A DNA stretch of 64,000 bases, from assembly GCA_948469375.1 (NCBI GenBank), contig CAOKLO010000001.1:62001-126000 (forward strand). The letters run 5' to 3'. Shown here piece by piece: positions 51,885 to 60,935 of this stretch. Numbering within the stretch: position 1 is the first letter of the stretch; every line of letters begins with the position of its first letter. This DNA comes from an uncultured bacterium (lineage in GTDB: Bacteria > Bacillota > Clostridia > Oscillospirales > Oscillospiraceae). Below the pieces are notes generated by a model that had not been told where the DNA came from, did not search any database, and saw only the letters and a program-made list of their open reading frames with translations. The translations under genes were made by a program, and so were the position numbers.

Positions 51885-52640
51885 TCATCCCATCCGGCCC
51901 ACGTCGCTGGAGGCGTGGCCCATGACCTCGTCGTACATCTTGGTCACCGAAGCGCAACTCTGGAAGGCCCGCTGGCAGGTGAGCATCTCCGTCATCTGCT
52001 GAATCATGTCGCTGTTGGACCGCTCCAGGTACTTCCACAGCACATAAGGATTTTCCACGGCCTGGGCGCCCTCGCCGGTAAAGAAGCCTGCGTCGTTGTG
52101 CTCCAGCTGCTCCAAATCCTCGAACTGGTACACGCCCACAGTGCCCAGGTAGCCGCCGTTGTCCTTCTGGAAGATGTTGCCCTGCTGGTCCACGTTCAGC
52201 TTGTCGGTGCGCAGCTGGATGCGCTCGCCGTCCGGATCCATCACATAGCCCACGCCGGGGAAGCACAGGTAGCCCTCGTCGTCCAAGGAAAAGCTGCCCG
52301 CCCGGGTGTAGACCATGTCGCCATCCTCCCGCTGGATGGCGAAAAAGCCGTCGCCCATGATGGCGAAGTCCAGGGGGATTTCGGTGGGCTCTGGGACGCC
52401 CTGAGTGTAGTCCACGTAGATGTCGCTGTTGGCCCGGATATAGCTTTGCCGGCCAATGTCGGTGTAAATTTTTTCCTGGTTGCCCACCCGGGTGTACATC
52501 ACGTCGTCAAAGGTGCTGGCGGTGTACCGGCTCTGCTTGAAGCCGGCGGTGGATACGTTCACCAGGTTGTTGCCCACCACATTCAGGTTCTGCTGCTGGG
52601 TGAACATGCCGGAGGTCAGATTGTAAAAGCCCTTAAACAT
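51885..52640 (-). CDS. flagellar hook-basal body protein (FlgF/FlhO-like)
   Basis: A 251-aa rod protein. MFKGFYNLTSGMFTQQQNLN, NLVNVSTAGFKQSR and the C-terminal MLTCQRAFQSCASVTKMYDE are the rod/hook family marks; MGDGFFAIQREDGDMVYTRA is the central domain. It lies 12 bases before the FlgG-type gene and 7 bases after sigD. In Bacillus the equivalent pair is flhO-flhP. It would make part of the rod that crosses the wall. Confidence 0.86.
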   Translation of the reverse strand: MFKGFYNLTSGMFTQQQNLNVVGNNLVNVSTAGFKQSRYTASTFDDVMYTRVGNQEKIYTDIGRQSYIRANSDIYVDYTQGVPEPTEIPLDFAIMGDGFFAIQREDGDMVYTRAGSFSLDDEGYLCFPGVGYVMDPDGERIQLRTDKLNVDQQGNIFQKDNGGYLGTVGVYQFEDLEQLEHNDAGFFTGEGAQAVENPYVLWKYLERSNSDMIQQMTEMLTCQRAFQSCASVTKMYDEVMGHASSDVGRMG

Positions 52641-52646
52641 CTTTCA

Positions 52647-53489
52647 TCATGCCTTCTTCCGCTTTTTGGATGATTTTTTTGGGGCCTCGCTGTTCATGTA
52701 TGTGCCCATGTGCTCCCGGAGCTTCTGAATGGCCCGGGAGTGAATCTGGGAGATGCGCGGCTCGCTCACCTGCATCACCTGGGCGATCTCCTTCATGTGA
52801 AGGTTCTTTTCATAGTAAAGGGACAGAACGATCTGCTCGTTTTTTTGCAGGGAGGCAATGCCGCTGGCCAGGGTCTCCTGAAGCTCCTGGTCCTCCAGCA
52901 CGGTCTCGGGCTGGACGGTGGGGTCTTCGGTGGACACCTCGAAGCGGTAGCCCTCCAGGTCCCGGGCGTCCATGAGGGCGTCCAGGGACAGAGTGTTGCT
53001 CAGCGCCACCCGTGCGGCCTCCTTCTGGTACTTGTCGGTGGGGATGCCCAGATGGCCGGCCACCTCGTGGTCGGTGGGAAACCGCCCCAGCTCATTGGCC
53101 AGGTGGGACACGGCGGTGTCGATCTCCTTGGCCCGCTGCCGGATGTTCCGGGGCAGCCAGTCCTGCTTCCTGGCCAGGTCGATGACCATTCCCCGGATGC
53201 GCTTGGCCACATAGGTCTCAAATTTGATCCCCTTGTCCGGGTCAAACTTGTCAATGGAGTTCAGCAGTGTGAGAATGCCCTCGCTGACGATGTCGTCCAC
53301 CTGGGCAAAGCTGCTGTACACACCGCGGATTTGAAGCGCCGCGCTTTTGATGAGCCCCTCATACCGCAGCACCAGGGGCCATTTCAGTTCCTCGTCCCCG
53401 GTCTGCTTGTAGAGCGCCAGCAGGTCGGGAGTGGCCATCGATTCGATTTCGCCGTCCGTATACCGCCGCTGGACCGTGTTGGCGCTCAT
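52647..53489 (-). CDS. sigD: flagellar sigma factor sigma-D (FliA/WhiG family)
   Basis: A 280-aa sigma-28 factor. Region 2 has VDDIVSEGILTLLNSIDKFD and KFETYVAKRIRGMVIDLARK; region 3 has PRNIRQRAKEIDTAVSHLAN; region 4 has QEIV-like LQKNEQIVLSLYYEKNLHMK and VSEPRISQIHSRAIQKLREH. The C-terminal tail is Lys/Ser-rich (KKSSKKRKKA). It drives the promoters seen before cheA, flgM and fliD and is inhibited by FlgM. The ATG overlaps the flhA stop by four bases, so it is made with the early export genes. Confidence 0.94.
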   Translation of the reverse strand: MSANTVQRRYTDGEIESMATPDLLALYKQTGDEELKWPLVLRYEGLIKSAALQIRGVYSSFAQVDDIVSEGILTLLNSIDKFDPDKGIKFETYVAKRIRGMVIDLARKQDWLPRNIRQRAKEIDTAVSHLANELGRFPTDHEVAGHLGIPTDKYQKEAARVALSNTLSLDALMDARDLEGYRFEVSTEDPTVQPETVLEDQELQETLASGIASLQKNEQIVLSLYYEKNLHMKEIAQVMQVSEPRISQIHSRAIQKLREHMGTYMNSEAPKKSSKKRKKA

Positions 53490-55591
53490 GTATTCACCGC
53501 CCTTCGCTGGAGCTGGGCGGCCGTCTGGTCCACAATGTTGCCCAGGGCCTGGATCTGAACGGTGTTGGTGATCTCATTGAAAGACAGCACGTAAACGTGG
53601 GGATAGAACTGAGTAATCATTTTGCTAAAATACCCGCGGATCACCTGGCTGACCAGGATGACCGGCGTCTGGGACAGGTCGCTGAACTTCTTCAAATGCT
53701 CCGCCAGCTGGGAGATAATGGTCTGCATCAGCTCGGGACCCATAGCCAGGTACACGCCCTGCTCGTTGCGGGTGAGGGAGGAGATAATTTTCTTCTCCAC
53801 CTCGGCGTCCAGGGTAATGACCCGCAACTGGCCGTCCTCGCAGAACCGGCGGGTAATGGTGCGGGCCAGGGCGCCGCGGACCTGCTCGGTGGCCATATCC
53901 AGGTCCCGGCCCTGGGAGAACGCGTCGGCGGCGGTCTCCACGATGGTGGCCAAATCCTTGATGGGCACGCCCTCCTGAAGGAGGTTGCGCAGCAGCTTCT
54001 CCAGCTTGGAGTAGGGAATGAGGGCGGGGATGGCCTCCTCCACCAGCTCGGGGGAGGCCTGCTTGAGATTGTCCACCAGTCGTATGGTCTCGGCCCGGTT
54101 CAGCAGCTCGTATGCGTGCTTCTTCACGGTCTCGGCCAAATGGGTCAGCATGACGGACAGGGGGTCGATGACGTTGTAGCCGTAAATCTCCGCCATCTCC
54201 TTGTTCTCCGGCAAAATCCACCGGGAGGGGATACCGTAGGCGGGCTCGATGGTCTCGATGCCGTCGATCTCCCCCAGGGGATTGGGCGGTTCCAAGGCTA
54301 AATAGTAGTCCACCAGGATTTCGCCCTGGGCCACCACCTCGCCCTTGATGCGGATGGCGTACTGGTTGGTGCCCAGCGCAGAGGAATCGTGGAGGCGGAT
54401 GGACGGGATGACAAAGCCCATATCCTGGGCGTACTGCCGCCGGAAGATGACAATGCGGCTGATGAGCTTGCCGCCGTGGCTTTCGTCCACCAGCGGAATC
54501 AGGCTGTAGCCGAATTCCATCTCCACCGGCTCCACCGACAGCAGGGTATATACGTTATTGATGTCCTTATAATAATCGTTTTCGCTGGGAACGGCCAGCT
54601 CCTCGGGCACATCGGGAGCCTGGGCCGCAGCTGCTTCCGCCTGGCGCACGGCGTTCATCTGGCGCACCAGGAAGAACCCGCCGCCCAGCAGGGCCACGCC
54701 GCCCACCATCAGGGGGGCGGTGGGCGTGCCGCGAATGAGCGACAGAATGAGCAGAATCACGCCGGTGGTCATTATGGCCCGGGGCTGAGCCTTGAACTGG
54801 CCCAGCACATCCATGTTCAGGCTGCCGTCGGACACAGAGCGGGTGACGATCATGCCCGTGGCGGTAGAGATCATCAGGGAGGGGATCTGGGACACCAAGC
54901 CGTCGCCAATGGTGAGGATGCAATAGGTGTTCATGGCCTGGGAGATATCCATGTGGTTGATGACCATGCCGATGATGATGCCGCCCACCAGGTTAATGAG
55001 CGTGATGATAATGGACATGGTGGAATCGCCCTTGACGATCTTGGTGGCGCCGTCCATGGCGCCGTAGAAATCGGCTTCCTTTTGGATCTTCTCCCGGCGC
55101 TGACGGGCCTGCTGCTCGTCGATGAGTCCGGAGGACAGGTCGGCGTCAATGGCCATCTGCTTGCCGGGCATGGCGTCCAGAGTGAACCGGGCGGCCACCT
55201 CGGACACGCGCTCCGCACCCTTAGTGATGACGATGAGCTGGACCAGCACGATGATGAAGAAGATGACGAAGCCCACTACGATGTTGCCTTGGGTAATCAG
55301 GTTGCCGAAGTTGGTGATGACCACGCCGGGGTCCCCAGTGGTGAGGATCATCCGGGTACTGGACACGTTCATACCCAGCCGGAACAGCGTTGTAATGAGC
55401 AGCAGGGAGGGGAAGATGGAGAAATCCAGCGCCTCCGAGATGTTCATGGTAATCATCAGGATCATGATGGACAATCCGATGTTGACGATCAGCAGGATGT
55501 CCAGAATCCAGGGGGACAGCGGGATAAACAGGAACATGACCATGACCACCACGAACAGCGCTATGGAATTGTCCAAAATGCGTTTGAGCAT
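53486..55591 (-). CDS. flhA: flagellar export gate protein FlhA
   Basis: A 701-aa export gate subunit with eight N-terminal transmembrane helices to about residue 320 and a cytoplasmic domain that docks chaperone-substrate complexes. The FHIPEP-type pore segment is present as FIVVMVMFLFIPLSPWILDI and SLLLITTLFRLGMNVSSTRM, and the second-loop VDADLSSGLIDE-like segment is intact. GGAGG precedes ATG 55591. In Bacillus flhF and flhG follow flhA; here sigD follows directly. Confidence 0.96.
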   Translation of the reverse strand: MLKRILDNSIALFVVVMVMFLFIPLSPWILDILLIVNIGLSIMILMITMNISEALDFSIFPSLLLITTLFRLGMNVSSTRMILTTGDPGVVITNFGNLITQGNIVVGFVIFFIIVLVQLIVITKGAERVSEVAARFTLDAMPGKQMAIDADLSSGLIDEQQARQRREKIQKEADFYGAMDGATKIVKGDSTMSIIITLINLVGGIIIGMVINHMDISQAMNTYCILTIGDGLVSQIPSLMISTATGMIVTRSVSDGSLNMDVLGQFKAQPRAIMTTGVILLILSLIRGTPTAPLMVGGVALLGGGFFLVRQMNAVRQAEAAAAQAPDVPEELAVPSENDYYKDINNVYTLLSVEPVEMEFGYSLIPLVDESHGGKLISRIVIFRRQYAQDMGFVIPSIRLHDSSALGTNQYAIRIKGEVVAQGEILVDYYLALEPPNPLGEIDGIETIEPAYGIPSRWILPENKEMAEIYGYNVIDPLSVMLTHLAETVKKHAYELLNRAETIRLVDNLKQASPELVEEAIPALIPYSKLEKLLRNLLQEGVPIKDLATIVETAADAFSQGRDLDMATEQVRGALARTITRRFCEDGQLRVITLDAEVEKKIISSLTRNEQGVYLAMGPELMQTIISQLAEHLKKFSDLSQTPVILVSQVIRGYFSKMITQFYPHVYVLSFNEITNTVQIQALGNIVDQTAAQLQRRAVNT

Positions 55592-55629
55592 AGGTGGTTT
55601 ACCTCCTGGCGGGGCCTGTTCCTAGGGGT

Positions 55630-56700
55630 TTACTTGACGATCTGCTGCTTGTCGTTCAGCTTGAAGATGTACACCAGCACCTTGGCCACCGGGTCGTACA
55701 GGTCCGGGGGAATCTGCTGGTTTAGCTCGGCCTGGGCGAACAGCGCCCGGGCCAGGGGGACGTTCTCCACCACGGCCACCTGATTTTCCTCCGCAATCTG
55801 AACGATGCGAAGGGCCACGTTGTCCTGCCCCTTGGCCAGCACGATGGGGGCGTCGTCCAGGCCCGGCTTATACCGCAGGGCCACGGCGAAGTGGGTGGGG
55901 TTACGGATGACCACGTCCGCTCCGGGCACCTGCTGCATCATACGCTGCTGGGCCCGACGGCGCTGGATCTCCTTGATTTTTCCTTTGACCTGGGGATCGC
56001 CCTCCATTTGCTTGTACTCTTCCTTGACCTCCTGCTTGGTCATCATCATGTTCTTCTCGTAGTCCCACCACTGATAGAAGAAGTCCAGGGCGGCCACGGC
56101 CACAAAGGCAATGCAGATGCGCATGACCATGCCCCACGCCACCTCCACCAGATGGGCCACAGAGGCGGACAGATCGGTGTATAAGTACTGGGAACTCTCA
56201 AAGAACATGTCCCGAACGCTCAAAAAGACAATGGCCATCAGGATCACGATCTTAATGAAGTTCTTCAAGGTTTCGACAAGACTTTTCAGGGAAAACAGCC
56301 GTTTGAACCCCTGAAGGGGGCTGAGGCGGCTGAATTTTGGCTTCATGGATTCGGTGCTGACCAGAAATCTGGTCTGAGCAAAGGTGGCCGCCACAGCGCA
56401 CAGAATGGCCACCGCCGCTATGATGCCCACCGTTTTCCCCAGGACCATAAGGCCCTGGATGGACATCTCGCCTGCCAGGCTGCCCACATCCCGGGGCTCC
56501 TCGCCCGCCGTGGTCAGGCACAGGGTCATGAATCCGCCCAGCTGCTCGGCAAACGCGCCGGTGAGCAGCCACAGTGTGGCGAAGGTGCCCAGCAGGCCGG
56601 CCACGGCCACGGCGTCCCGGCTCATAAAGACGTTGCCCTTTTTTCGTTCGTCCCGTCGCTTTTTTGGCGTCGCTTTTTCTGTTTTATTTCCCTCGGGCAA
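55630..56700 (-). CDS. flhB: flagellar export switch protein FlhB
   Basis: A 356-aa inner-membrane export protein with four transmembrane helices and a cytoplasmic domain. The autocleavage loop NPTH is at 267-270 in VVIRNPTHFAVALRYK, required for the switch from rod/hook to filament substrates. The TTG start at 56700 has AGGGGGGA upstream. It lies 38 bases before flhA. The FlhB-like fragment protein at 20996 is a separate paralogue. Confidence 0.95.
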   Translation of the reverse strand: MPEGNKTEKATPKKRRDERKKGNVFMSRDAVAVAGLLGTFATLWLLTGAFAEQLGGFMTLCLTTAGEEPRDVGSLAGEMSIQGLMVLGKTVGIIAAVAILCAVAATFAQTRFLVSTESMKPKFSRLSPLQGFKRLFSLKSLVETLKNFIKIVILMAIVFLSVRDMFFESSQYLYTDLSASVAHLVEVAWGMVMRICIAFVAVAALDFFYQWWDYEKNMMMTKQEVKEEYKQMEGDPQVKGKIKEIQRRRAQQRMMQQVPGADVVIRNPTHFAVALRYKPGLDDAPIVLAKGQDNVALRIVQIAEENQVAVVENVPLARALFAQAELNQQIPPDLYDPVAKVLVYIFKLNDKQQIVK

Positions 56701-56810
56701 CGCCTGTCCCCCCTTTTTGGTCCGGTGCGGCCCCGTCCCTCAGAAGGGTGGAGGAAGGGGAATCAGTCAAAACGCTCTGTTATTTTACGGCCATTAAGGC
56801 CAAAGAGAAA

Positions 56811-57575
56811 TCACCCGGTGAGAACCAGGATATCGTGAAGGCTGTTGAGCATGGCCATCTCCGTTTGGAGCAGGAACTCGCTGAAGGGGATGACAAGCAC
56901 CAGCAGCAGTCCCAGACCAACCAGCACTTTCAGCTCAATGTTGATGGAAAACACATTGATCTGCGGGATGACCTTCATCAGCACGCCCATGCCCACCTGA
57001 GCGATGAGCTCGGCGGCCAGTATGGGGATGCAAAGCTTTATCCCCAGTACCGTACACTCAATGAACAGCTCCAGCAGCAGGTTATAGGCGGGCAATCCGA
57101 TGGACACCTGCCCAAAGGGCACGATCTCCTCTGAGGTGAGGAACAGCCGCAGCAGGGTGAAGTGTCCTCCTCCGGCAAAGAACAGAAGGGTCATCATGAT
57201 GTTCAGCAGCTGCCCGGTAACGGACAGGTTGGCCGAAGACCCGGGATCATACATCTGGTTCATGGTCATGCCCATCTGGGTGTCGATCATGGACCCCGCC
57301 AGGGAGGGGATATAGAAGAAGAAATTTACCGCCATACCCAGCAGGAAGCCGATGGCCAGCTCCAGCAGCATGAGGATGATAAACTCCACCGTTCCGGCGG
57401 GATCGGCGGGCTGCTGCTCCGACGCCGCCGTCACAAAAATGGACAGCACCAAGCACATGCCCGTGCGGAAGGTGGTGGTGACATTGGTACGGCCCAGAAT
57501 GGGGTTGAACAGGACAAATCCGCTCACCCGGGCGGTGACGAACAGAAACAGCGTCAGCTGCGGCCAGTCAATCAT
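56811..57575 (-). CDS. fliR: flagellar export gate protein FliR
   Basis: A 254-aa polytopic protein with about six transmembrane helices, beginning MIDWPQLTLFLFVTARVSGF, the FliR opening. It has LELAIGFLLGMAVNFFFY and FKLCIPIL-like segments in the usual order. FliR, FliP and FliQ form the export gate with FlhB. It follows fliQ by 15 bases; 110 bases separate it from flhB, with no strong terminator. Confidence 0.94.
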   Translation of the reverse strand: MIDWPQLTLFLFVTARVSGFVLFNPILGRTNVTTTFRTGMCLVLSIFVTAASEQQPADPAGTVEFIILMLLELAIGFLLGMAVNFFFYIPSLAGSMIDTQMGMTMNQMYDPGSSANLSVTGQLLNIMMTLLFFAGGGHFTLLRLFLTSEEIVPFGQVSIGLPAYNLLLELFIECTVLGIKLCIPILAAELIAQVGMGVLMKVIPQINVFSINIELKVLVGLGLLLVLVIPFSEFLLQTEMAMLNSLHDILVLTG

Positions 57576-57590
57576 GGATCAGCGCCCCAT

Positions 57591-57851
57591 TCAGCTCGCA
57601 ATCAGGGTAAAGACCTGATGGGTAAAGTCCTGCAGCGTGTCCAGCATCCAGCCCCCGGCCAGAAGAAGCACGCCGACCACCACAATGAGCTTCAAAACAA
57701 AGCCGATGGTCTGCTCATGGATCTGGGTGACAGCCTGGAAAATGGCCACCACCACGCCCACCAGCATAGCCAGCAGCAGCATAGGGCCGGCCAGCCTCAG
57801 GGCGATACCGATGGCGTCGCGCATCAAATCTGCCACCTGTCCGGTATCCAT
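57591..57851 (-). CDS. fliQ: flagellar export gate protein FliQ
   Basis: An 86-aa protein with two transmembrane hairpin helices: MDTGQVADLMRDAIGIALRL then GVVVAIFQAVTQIHEQTIGF, the FliQ signature. AAGGAG precedes ATG 57851. It lies between fliP and fliR in the fixed order of the export gate genes. Confidence 0.94.
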   Translation of the reverse strand: MDTGQVADLMRDAIGIALRLAGPMLLLAMLVGVVVAIFQAVTQIHEQTIGFVLKLIVVVGVLLLAGGWMLDTLQDFTHQVFTLIAS

Positions 57852-57879
57852 AGCGTGCTCCTTTCTTCAGGAAATGGTT

Positions 57880-58560
57880 CTACTGAACGCTCTGCACCAG
57901 GGAGGAGAACATCAGGTTCCAGCCGTTGACAGACACGAACAAAAGCAGCTTAAAGGGCGTGGAGATCATGGCCGGCGGTAGCATGACCATACCCATGGAC
58001 ATCAGCGTGGAGGATACCACCACGTCAATGAGCAGGAAGGGGAGGTAGAGCAGCAATCCAGTATAGAACGCCTTTTGCAGCTCCTGGGTCATGAACGATG
58101 GGATGATGATCCGCATGGGCAGATCCATGGCCACCCCGTCTAAACCTGCGTCGTCCTCAGGTATATCTACATGGGCCAAATTGCAGAACATGCGCAGCGT
58201 GGGAGGCTGGGTGTTATTCAGCATAAATTCCTTCAATGGGTCGGCCGCCCGGTCAAAAAATTCCTCCATGCTGATCTCCTGTTCCCGATAGGGCGTCCAT
58301 GCCTCCGTTTCAATGCGGCTGATCACCGGGTTCATGGTAATCAGCGTGAGGAACATGGCGATGCCCACCAGCACCACGTTGGGCGGAGTCTGCTGTGTGC
58401 CCATGGCAGTGCGCAGGAAGGACAAAGAGATGATGAACCGCGCAAAGGAGGTCATCATCACCAGCATGGAGGGCAGCAGGGCGATCATGGTGGTGAGGAA
58501 CAGGATCTCTAGGGTCTGTACGCTGTCGCCGTTGATGTTAATCAAGCTGTCGGTCGGCAT
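57880..58560 (-). CDS. fliP: flagellar export gate protein FliP
   Basis: A 226-aa export gate subunit: VQTLEILFLTTMIALLPSML, TSFARFIISLSFLRTAMGTQ and a C-terminal DVVVSSTLMSMGMVMLPPAM-type segment are canonical. Most FliP proteins begin with a cleavable signal peptide; here only eight residues precede the first core helix and no signal is seen, and the reading upstream to 58614 does not supply one. ATG at 58560 has GAGGTGAGGATGG upstream and follows the fliO stop by seven bases. Confidence 0.94.
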   Translation of the reverse strand: MPTDSLININGDSVQTLEILFLTTMIALLPSMLVMMTSFARFIISLSFLRTAMGTQQTPPNVVLVGIAMFLTLITMNPVISRIETEAWTPYREQEISMEEFFDRAADPLKEFMLNNTQPPTLRMFCNLAHVDIPEDDAGLDGVAMDLPMRIIIPSFMTQELQKAFYTGLLLYLPFLLIDVVVSSTLMSMGMVMLPPAMISTPFKLLLFVSVNGWNLMFSSLVQSVQ

Positions 58561-58567
58561 CCCATCC

Positions 58568-58978
58568 TCACCTCGGTTTCTTTTGCTTGAGTACGGTGCG
58601 CAGCGCCTCCCCAAAGCTGGGGGGCGCGGGCTGGCCAGAGGCGGGGCGCGTATACAGGGCCTGGGCCTCCTCCCGGGTGAGCTCTGCCACCAGGGACACC
58701 CCCGAGGGGGTCACGCCCAGCAGAAGATAACGCTCACCGGCCTGGACTAGGGTCAAGGACTGCTCCCGCCCCAAAGACAGGCGGGATAGCGCCTTGAACT
58801 GGTCCGTTCCTCCCCCTGCGCCCCAAAGGCTGCTATGTCCCGCCACATATTTGGTAAACAGGTAGGCCAGCACAATGATGACCAATACGCAGACCAGCAG
58901 CCAGACCAGGGATAGGATCGTATCCAGCGCGGAGGGTCCTCCTTGGGACAGGGAGAGAGAGAAATTGCGAAGGGGCAT
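58568..58978 (-). CDS. fliO: FliO-like flagellar biosynthesis protein
   Basis: A 136-aa protein with one transmembrane helix (IVLAYLFTKYVAGH preceded by LLVCVLVIIVLA) and a FliO/FliZ-type cytoplasmic domain: LSLGREQSLTLVQAGERYLL then GVTPSGVSLVAELTREEA. FliO is a small assembly factor for FliP. ATG 58978 lies five bases after the cheY stop, with only a weak Shine-Dalgarno. It is placed immediately before fliP, as usual. Confidence 0.85.
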   Translation of the reverse strand: MPLRNFSLSLSQGGPSALDTILSLVWLLVCVLVIIVLAYLFTKYVAGHSSLWGAGGGTDQFKALSRLSLGREQSLTLVQAGERYLLLGVTPSGVSLVAELTREEAQALYTRPASGQPAPPSFGEALRTVLKQKKPR

Positions 58979-58983
58979 TACGG

Positions 58984-59352
58984 TCAGGGCGCGCCCAGAA
59001 TGGAGGTGACGGTCTTCAGAACACGGTCGGGCTTGAAGGGCTTGACGATAAAGTCCTTGGCGCCGGAGCGCACGGCGTCCATAACCATGGACTCCTGGCC
59101 CATGGCGGAGCACATGACCACGTTGGCGCTGCCGTCCTTGGCGCGGATGGCCTTCAGCGCCTCCAGACCGTCCATATTGGGCATGGTGATGTCCATGATG
59201 ACCAGGTCGGGACCGATAGAGCTGAATTTCTCCACCGCATCGGCGCCGTCCACCGCCTCATACAGATCGGTGTAGCCGTTCTTGCTCAGGGTGTCCATAA
59301 TCATCTTACGCATGAATGCGGCGTCGTCCACTAACAAAATTTTCTTAGCCAT
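58984..59352 (-). CDS. cheY: chemotaxis response regulator CheY
   Basis: A 122-aa single-domain receiver: MAKKILLVDDAAFMRKMIMD with D9/D10, the phospho-acceptor D54 in VIMDITMPNMDG, and K in DFIVKPFKP. It is phosphorylated by CheA and acts on FliM/FliY at the motor. ATG at 59352 follows AAGGATG; a longer reading to 59373 is less likely. Its position after fliY and before fliO is the Firmicutes order. Confidence 0.95.
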   Translation of the reverse strand: MAKKILLVDDAAFMRKMIMDTLSKNGYTDLYEAVDGADAVEKFSSIGPDLVIMDITMPNMDGLEALKAIRAKDGSANVVMCSAMGQESMVMDAVRSGAKDFIVKPFKPDRVLKTVTSILGAP

Positions 59353-59441
59353 GGTTGATCCATCCTTTTTCATTTATGTTGTGCGCCCCAGCTTTTTCTG
59401 TCCGGAGCAATATTTATGCGGCCAGCCCCGCGTTTAGGGCC

Positions 59442-60932
59442 TTATTTGCCGGTGGCAAGCATCTCAATCCCGGGGGTCTGGACAATCTCGGTGATGCGCA
59501 CGCCGAAATTGTCCTCAATAACCACCACCTCGCCTCGGGCGATGCACTTGCCGTTGACGAACAAATCCACCTGGTCTCCCGCCAGCTTATCCAGCACCAC
59601 CAGAGAGCCTTTGGCGAACTCCAGAATGTCTTGGACCTTTCGCCGGGCCCGGCCAATCTCCACAGTGACCTGAAGGGGCACCTCCATAATAAGGTCCAGA
59701 TTCTGGGCCTGTTCCTTGCCCAGCCGGTCGACGGCATCCATCTGCTCCATGTGTACGGGCTTGGTGGCTATGACCTTGGGCTCAGGAGCGGCCTGCTGCT
59801 GGGGCTCGGCAGGATAGGGATACGGATAGGGGGGATAGTACATGGGCGGATAACCCATGTATCCGTTTTGCATCTGTCCGTCCGCGCCCGGCATGGACGG
59901 ATAGGGATAGGGAGGCATCTGCCCCGGATAGCCCATCTGAGCGGCAGGCGCGCCCGGCGCGGGCTGCTGGGGCGTGGGAGCTGGAGCGGGAGTGGGAGTG
60001 GGAGCAGGAGCAGGAGCCGGTGCAGGTTCGCTGTTCATTCCGGCCATCATCTTTTCGATCTCCTCTTGGCTCATCTTCTTGTCCCCGCCGGAGGGGGCGG
60101 GGGCGGGAGCCGGCTCGGCGGGAAGGCCGCCGGCAAGCATTTTCTCGATCTCCTCCTGAGACATTTTGTGGTCGCCGCCGGAGGGCTCCGGCGCAGGGGC
60201 GGGGGCGGGAGCTCCGCCGCCGGAGAGCAGCGCTTCAATCTCCGCCTGGCTCATCTTCCGGTCGCCGCTGCCGGAGGACTCCGGCGCAGGAGCGGGCGCG
60301 GGAGGCGCGGCGGAATCGGAGACGCTGCCCACCTCGCCCTCCAGGCCCAGGCCCTTCAGCAGCTCCTTGGCCAGTCCCACGCTCATAACGTTCATAAACT
60401 CGCTTTCCAGCGCGTTCTCGATCTTCAGGAAGAACCGGACCACCACCACCTGGTCCGCCCCTGGGGGCATGTGGTCAATTTTGAACTGCTCCAAATCCTC
60501 CAGCTCAAAGGACTGGGGGGTGGAGATGTCCACCCGGAAGCCCAAAAAGTCAGACATAGCCGTAGCCGCCGAGCCCATCATCTGGTTCATGACCTCGCAC
60601 ACACAGCTGATGGTCAGCTCGTTAAGCTCGAAGTCCTCGTCGGCGGTTTCCATGCCCATGAGGATGTCCACAATGACCTTGATGTCACTGCGCTTGAGCA
60701 GCATGATGTTGCTGCCCTCCAGCCCCTCGACATACTTGATCTCCACGCCGATGGCCGGCTCCAGGTTGCCCAGCGAAAATTCCTTGACGTCCACCACAGA
60801 GACCGTGGGCGTGGTGATATCCACCCGATGGTCCAGCATGTTTGATACGGCGGTGGCCGAGGAGCCCAGGCTGATATTCATCATTTCACCCAAGGCGTCA
60901 ATCGCCATTGGGCTGAACATTTCCTTCTCCAT
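59442..60932 (-). CDS. fliY: FliY motor-switch phosphatase with triplicated FliM-N-like peptides
   Basis: A 496-aa switch protein. The N-terminal CheC-type phosphatase domain has two complete motifs: D12/E16/N19/P42 and S109/E113/N116/P139. The C-terminal SpoA/FliN domain (about 405-496) has LDLIMEVPLQVTVEIGRARR. Between them lies a long Pro/Ala/Tyr linker with three copies of K-M-S-Q-x-E-I-E-x-(L/M)-(L/M) at 226, 256 and 286, a 30-residue period; these match the CheY-P-binding peptide at the N-terminus of FliM. Model FliY has one copy at its N-terminus, which is missing here. The start is MEKEMFSPMA at 60932, after AAGGAGCG. Confidence 0.93.
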   Translation of the reverse strand: MEKEMFSPMAIDALGEMMNISLGSSATAVSNMLDHRVDITTPTVSVVDVKEFSLGNLEPAIGVEIKYVEGLEGSNIMLLKRSDIKVIVDILMGMETADEDFELNELTISCVCEVMNQMMGSAATAMSDFLGFRVDISTPQSFELEDLEQFKIDHMPPGADQVVVVRFFLKIENALESEFMNVMSVGLAKELLKGLGLEGEVGSVSDSAAPPAPAPAPESSGSGDRKMSQAEIEALLSGGGAPAPAPAPEPSGGDHKMSQEEIEKMLAGGLPAEPAPAPAPSGGDKKMSQEEIEKMMAGMNSEPAPAPAPAPTPTPAPAPTPQQPAPGAPAAQMGYPGQMPPYPYPSMPGADGQMQNGYMGYPPMYYPPYPYPYPAEPQQQAAPEPKVIATKPVHMEQMDAVDRLGKEQAQNLDLIMEVPLQVTVEIGRARRKVQDILEFAKGSLVVLDKLAGDQVDLFVNGKCIARGEVVVIEDNFGVRITEIVQTPGIEMLATGK

Positions 60933-60935
60933 CGC

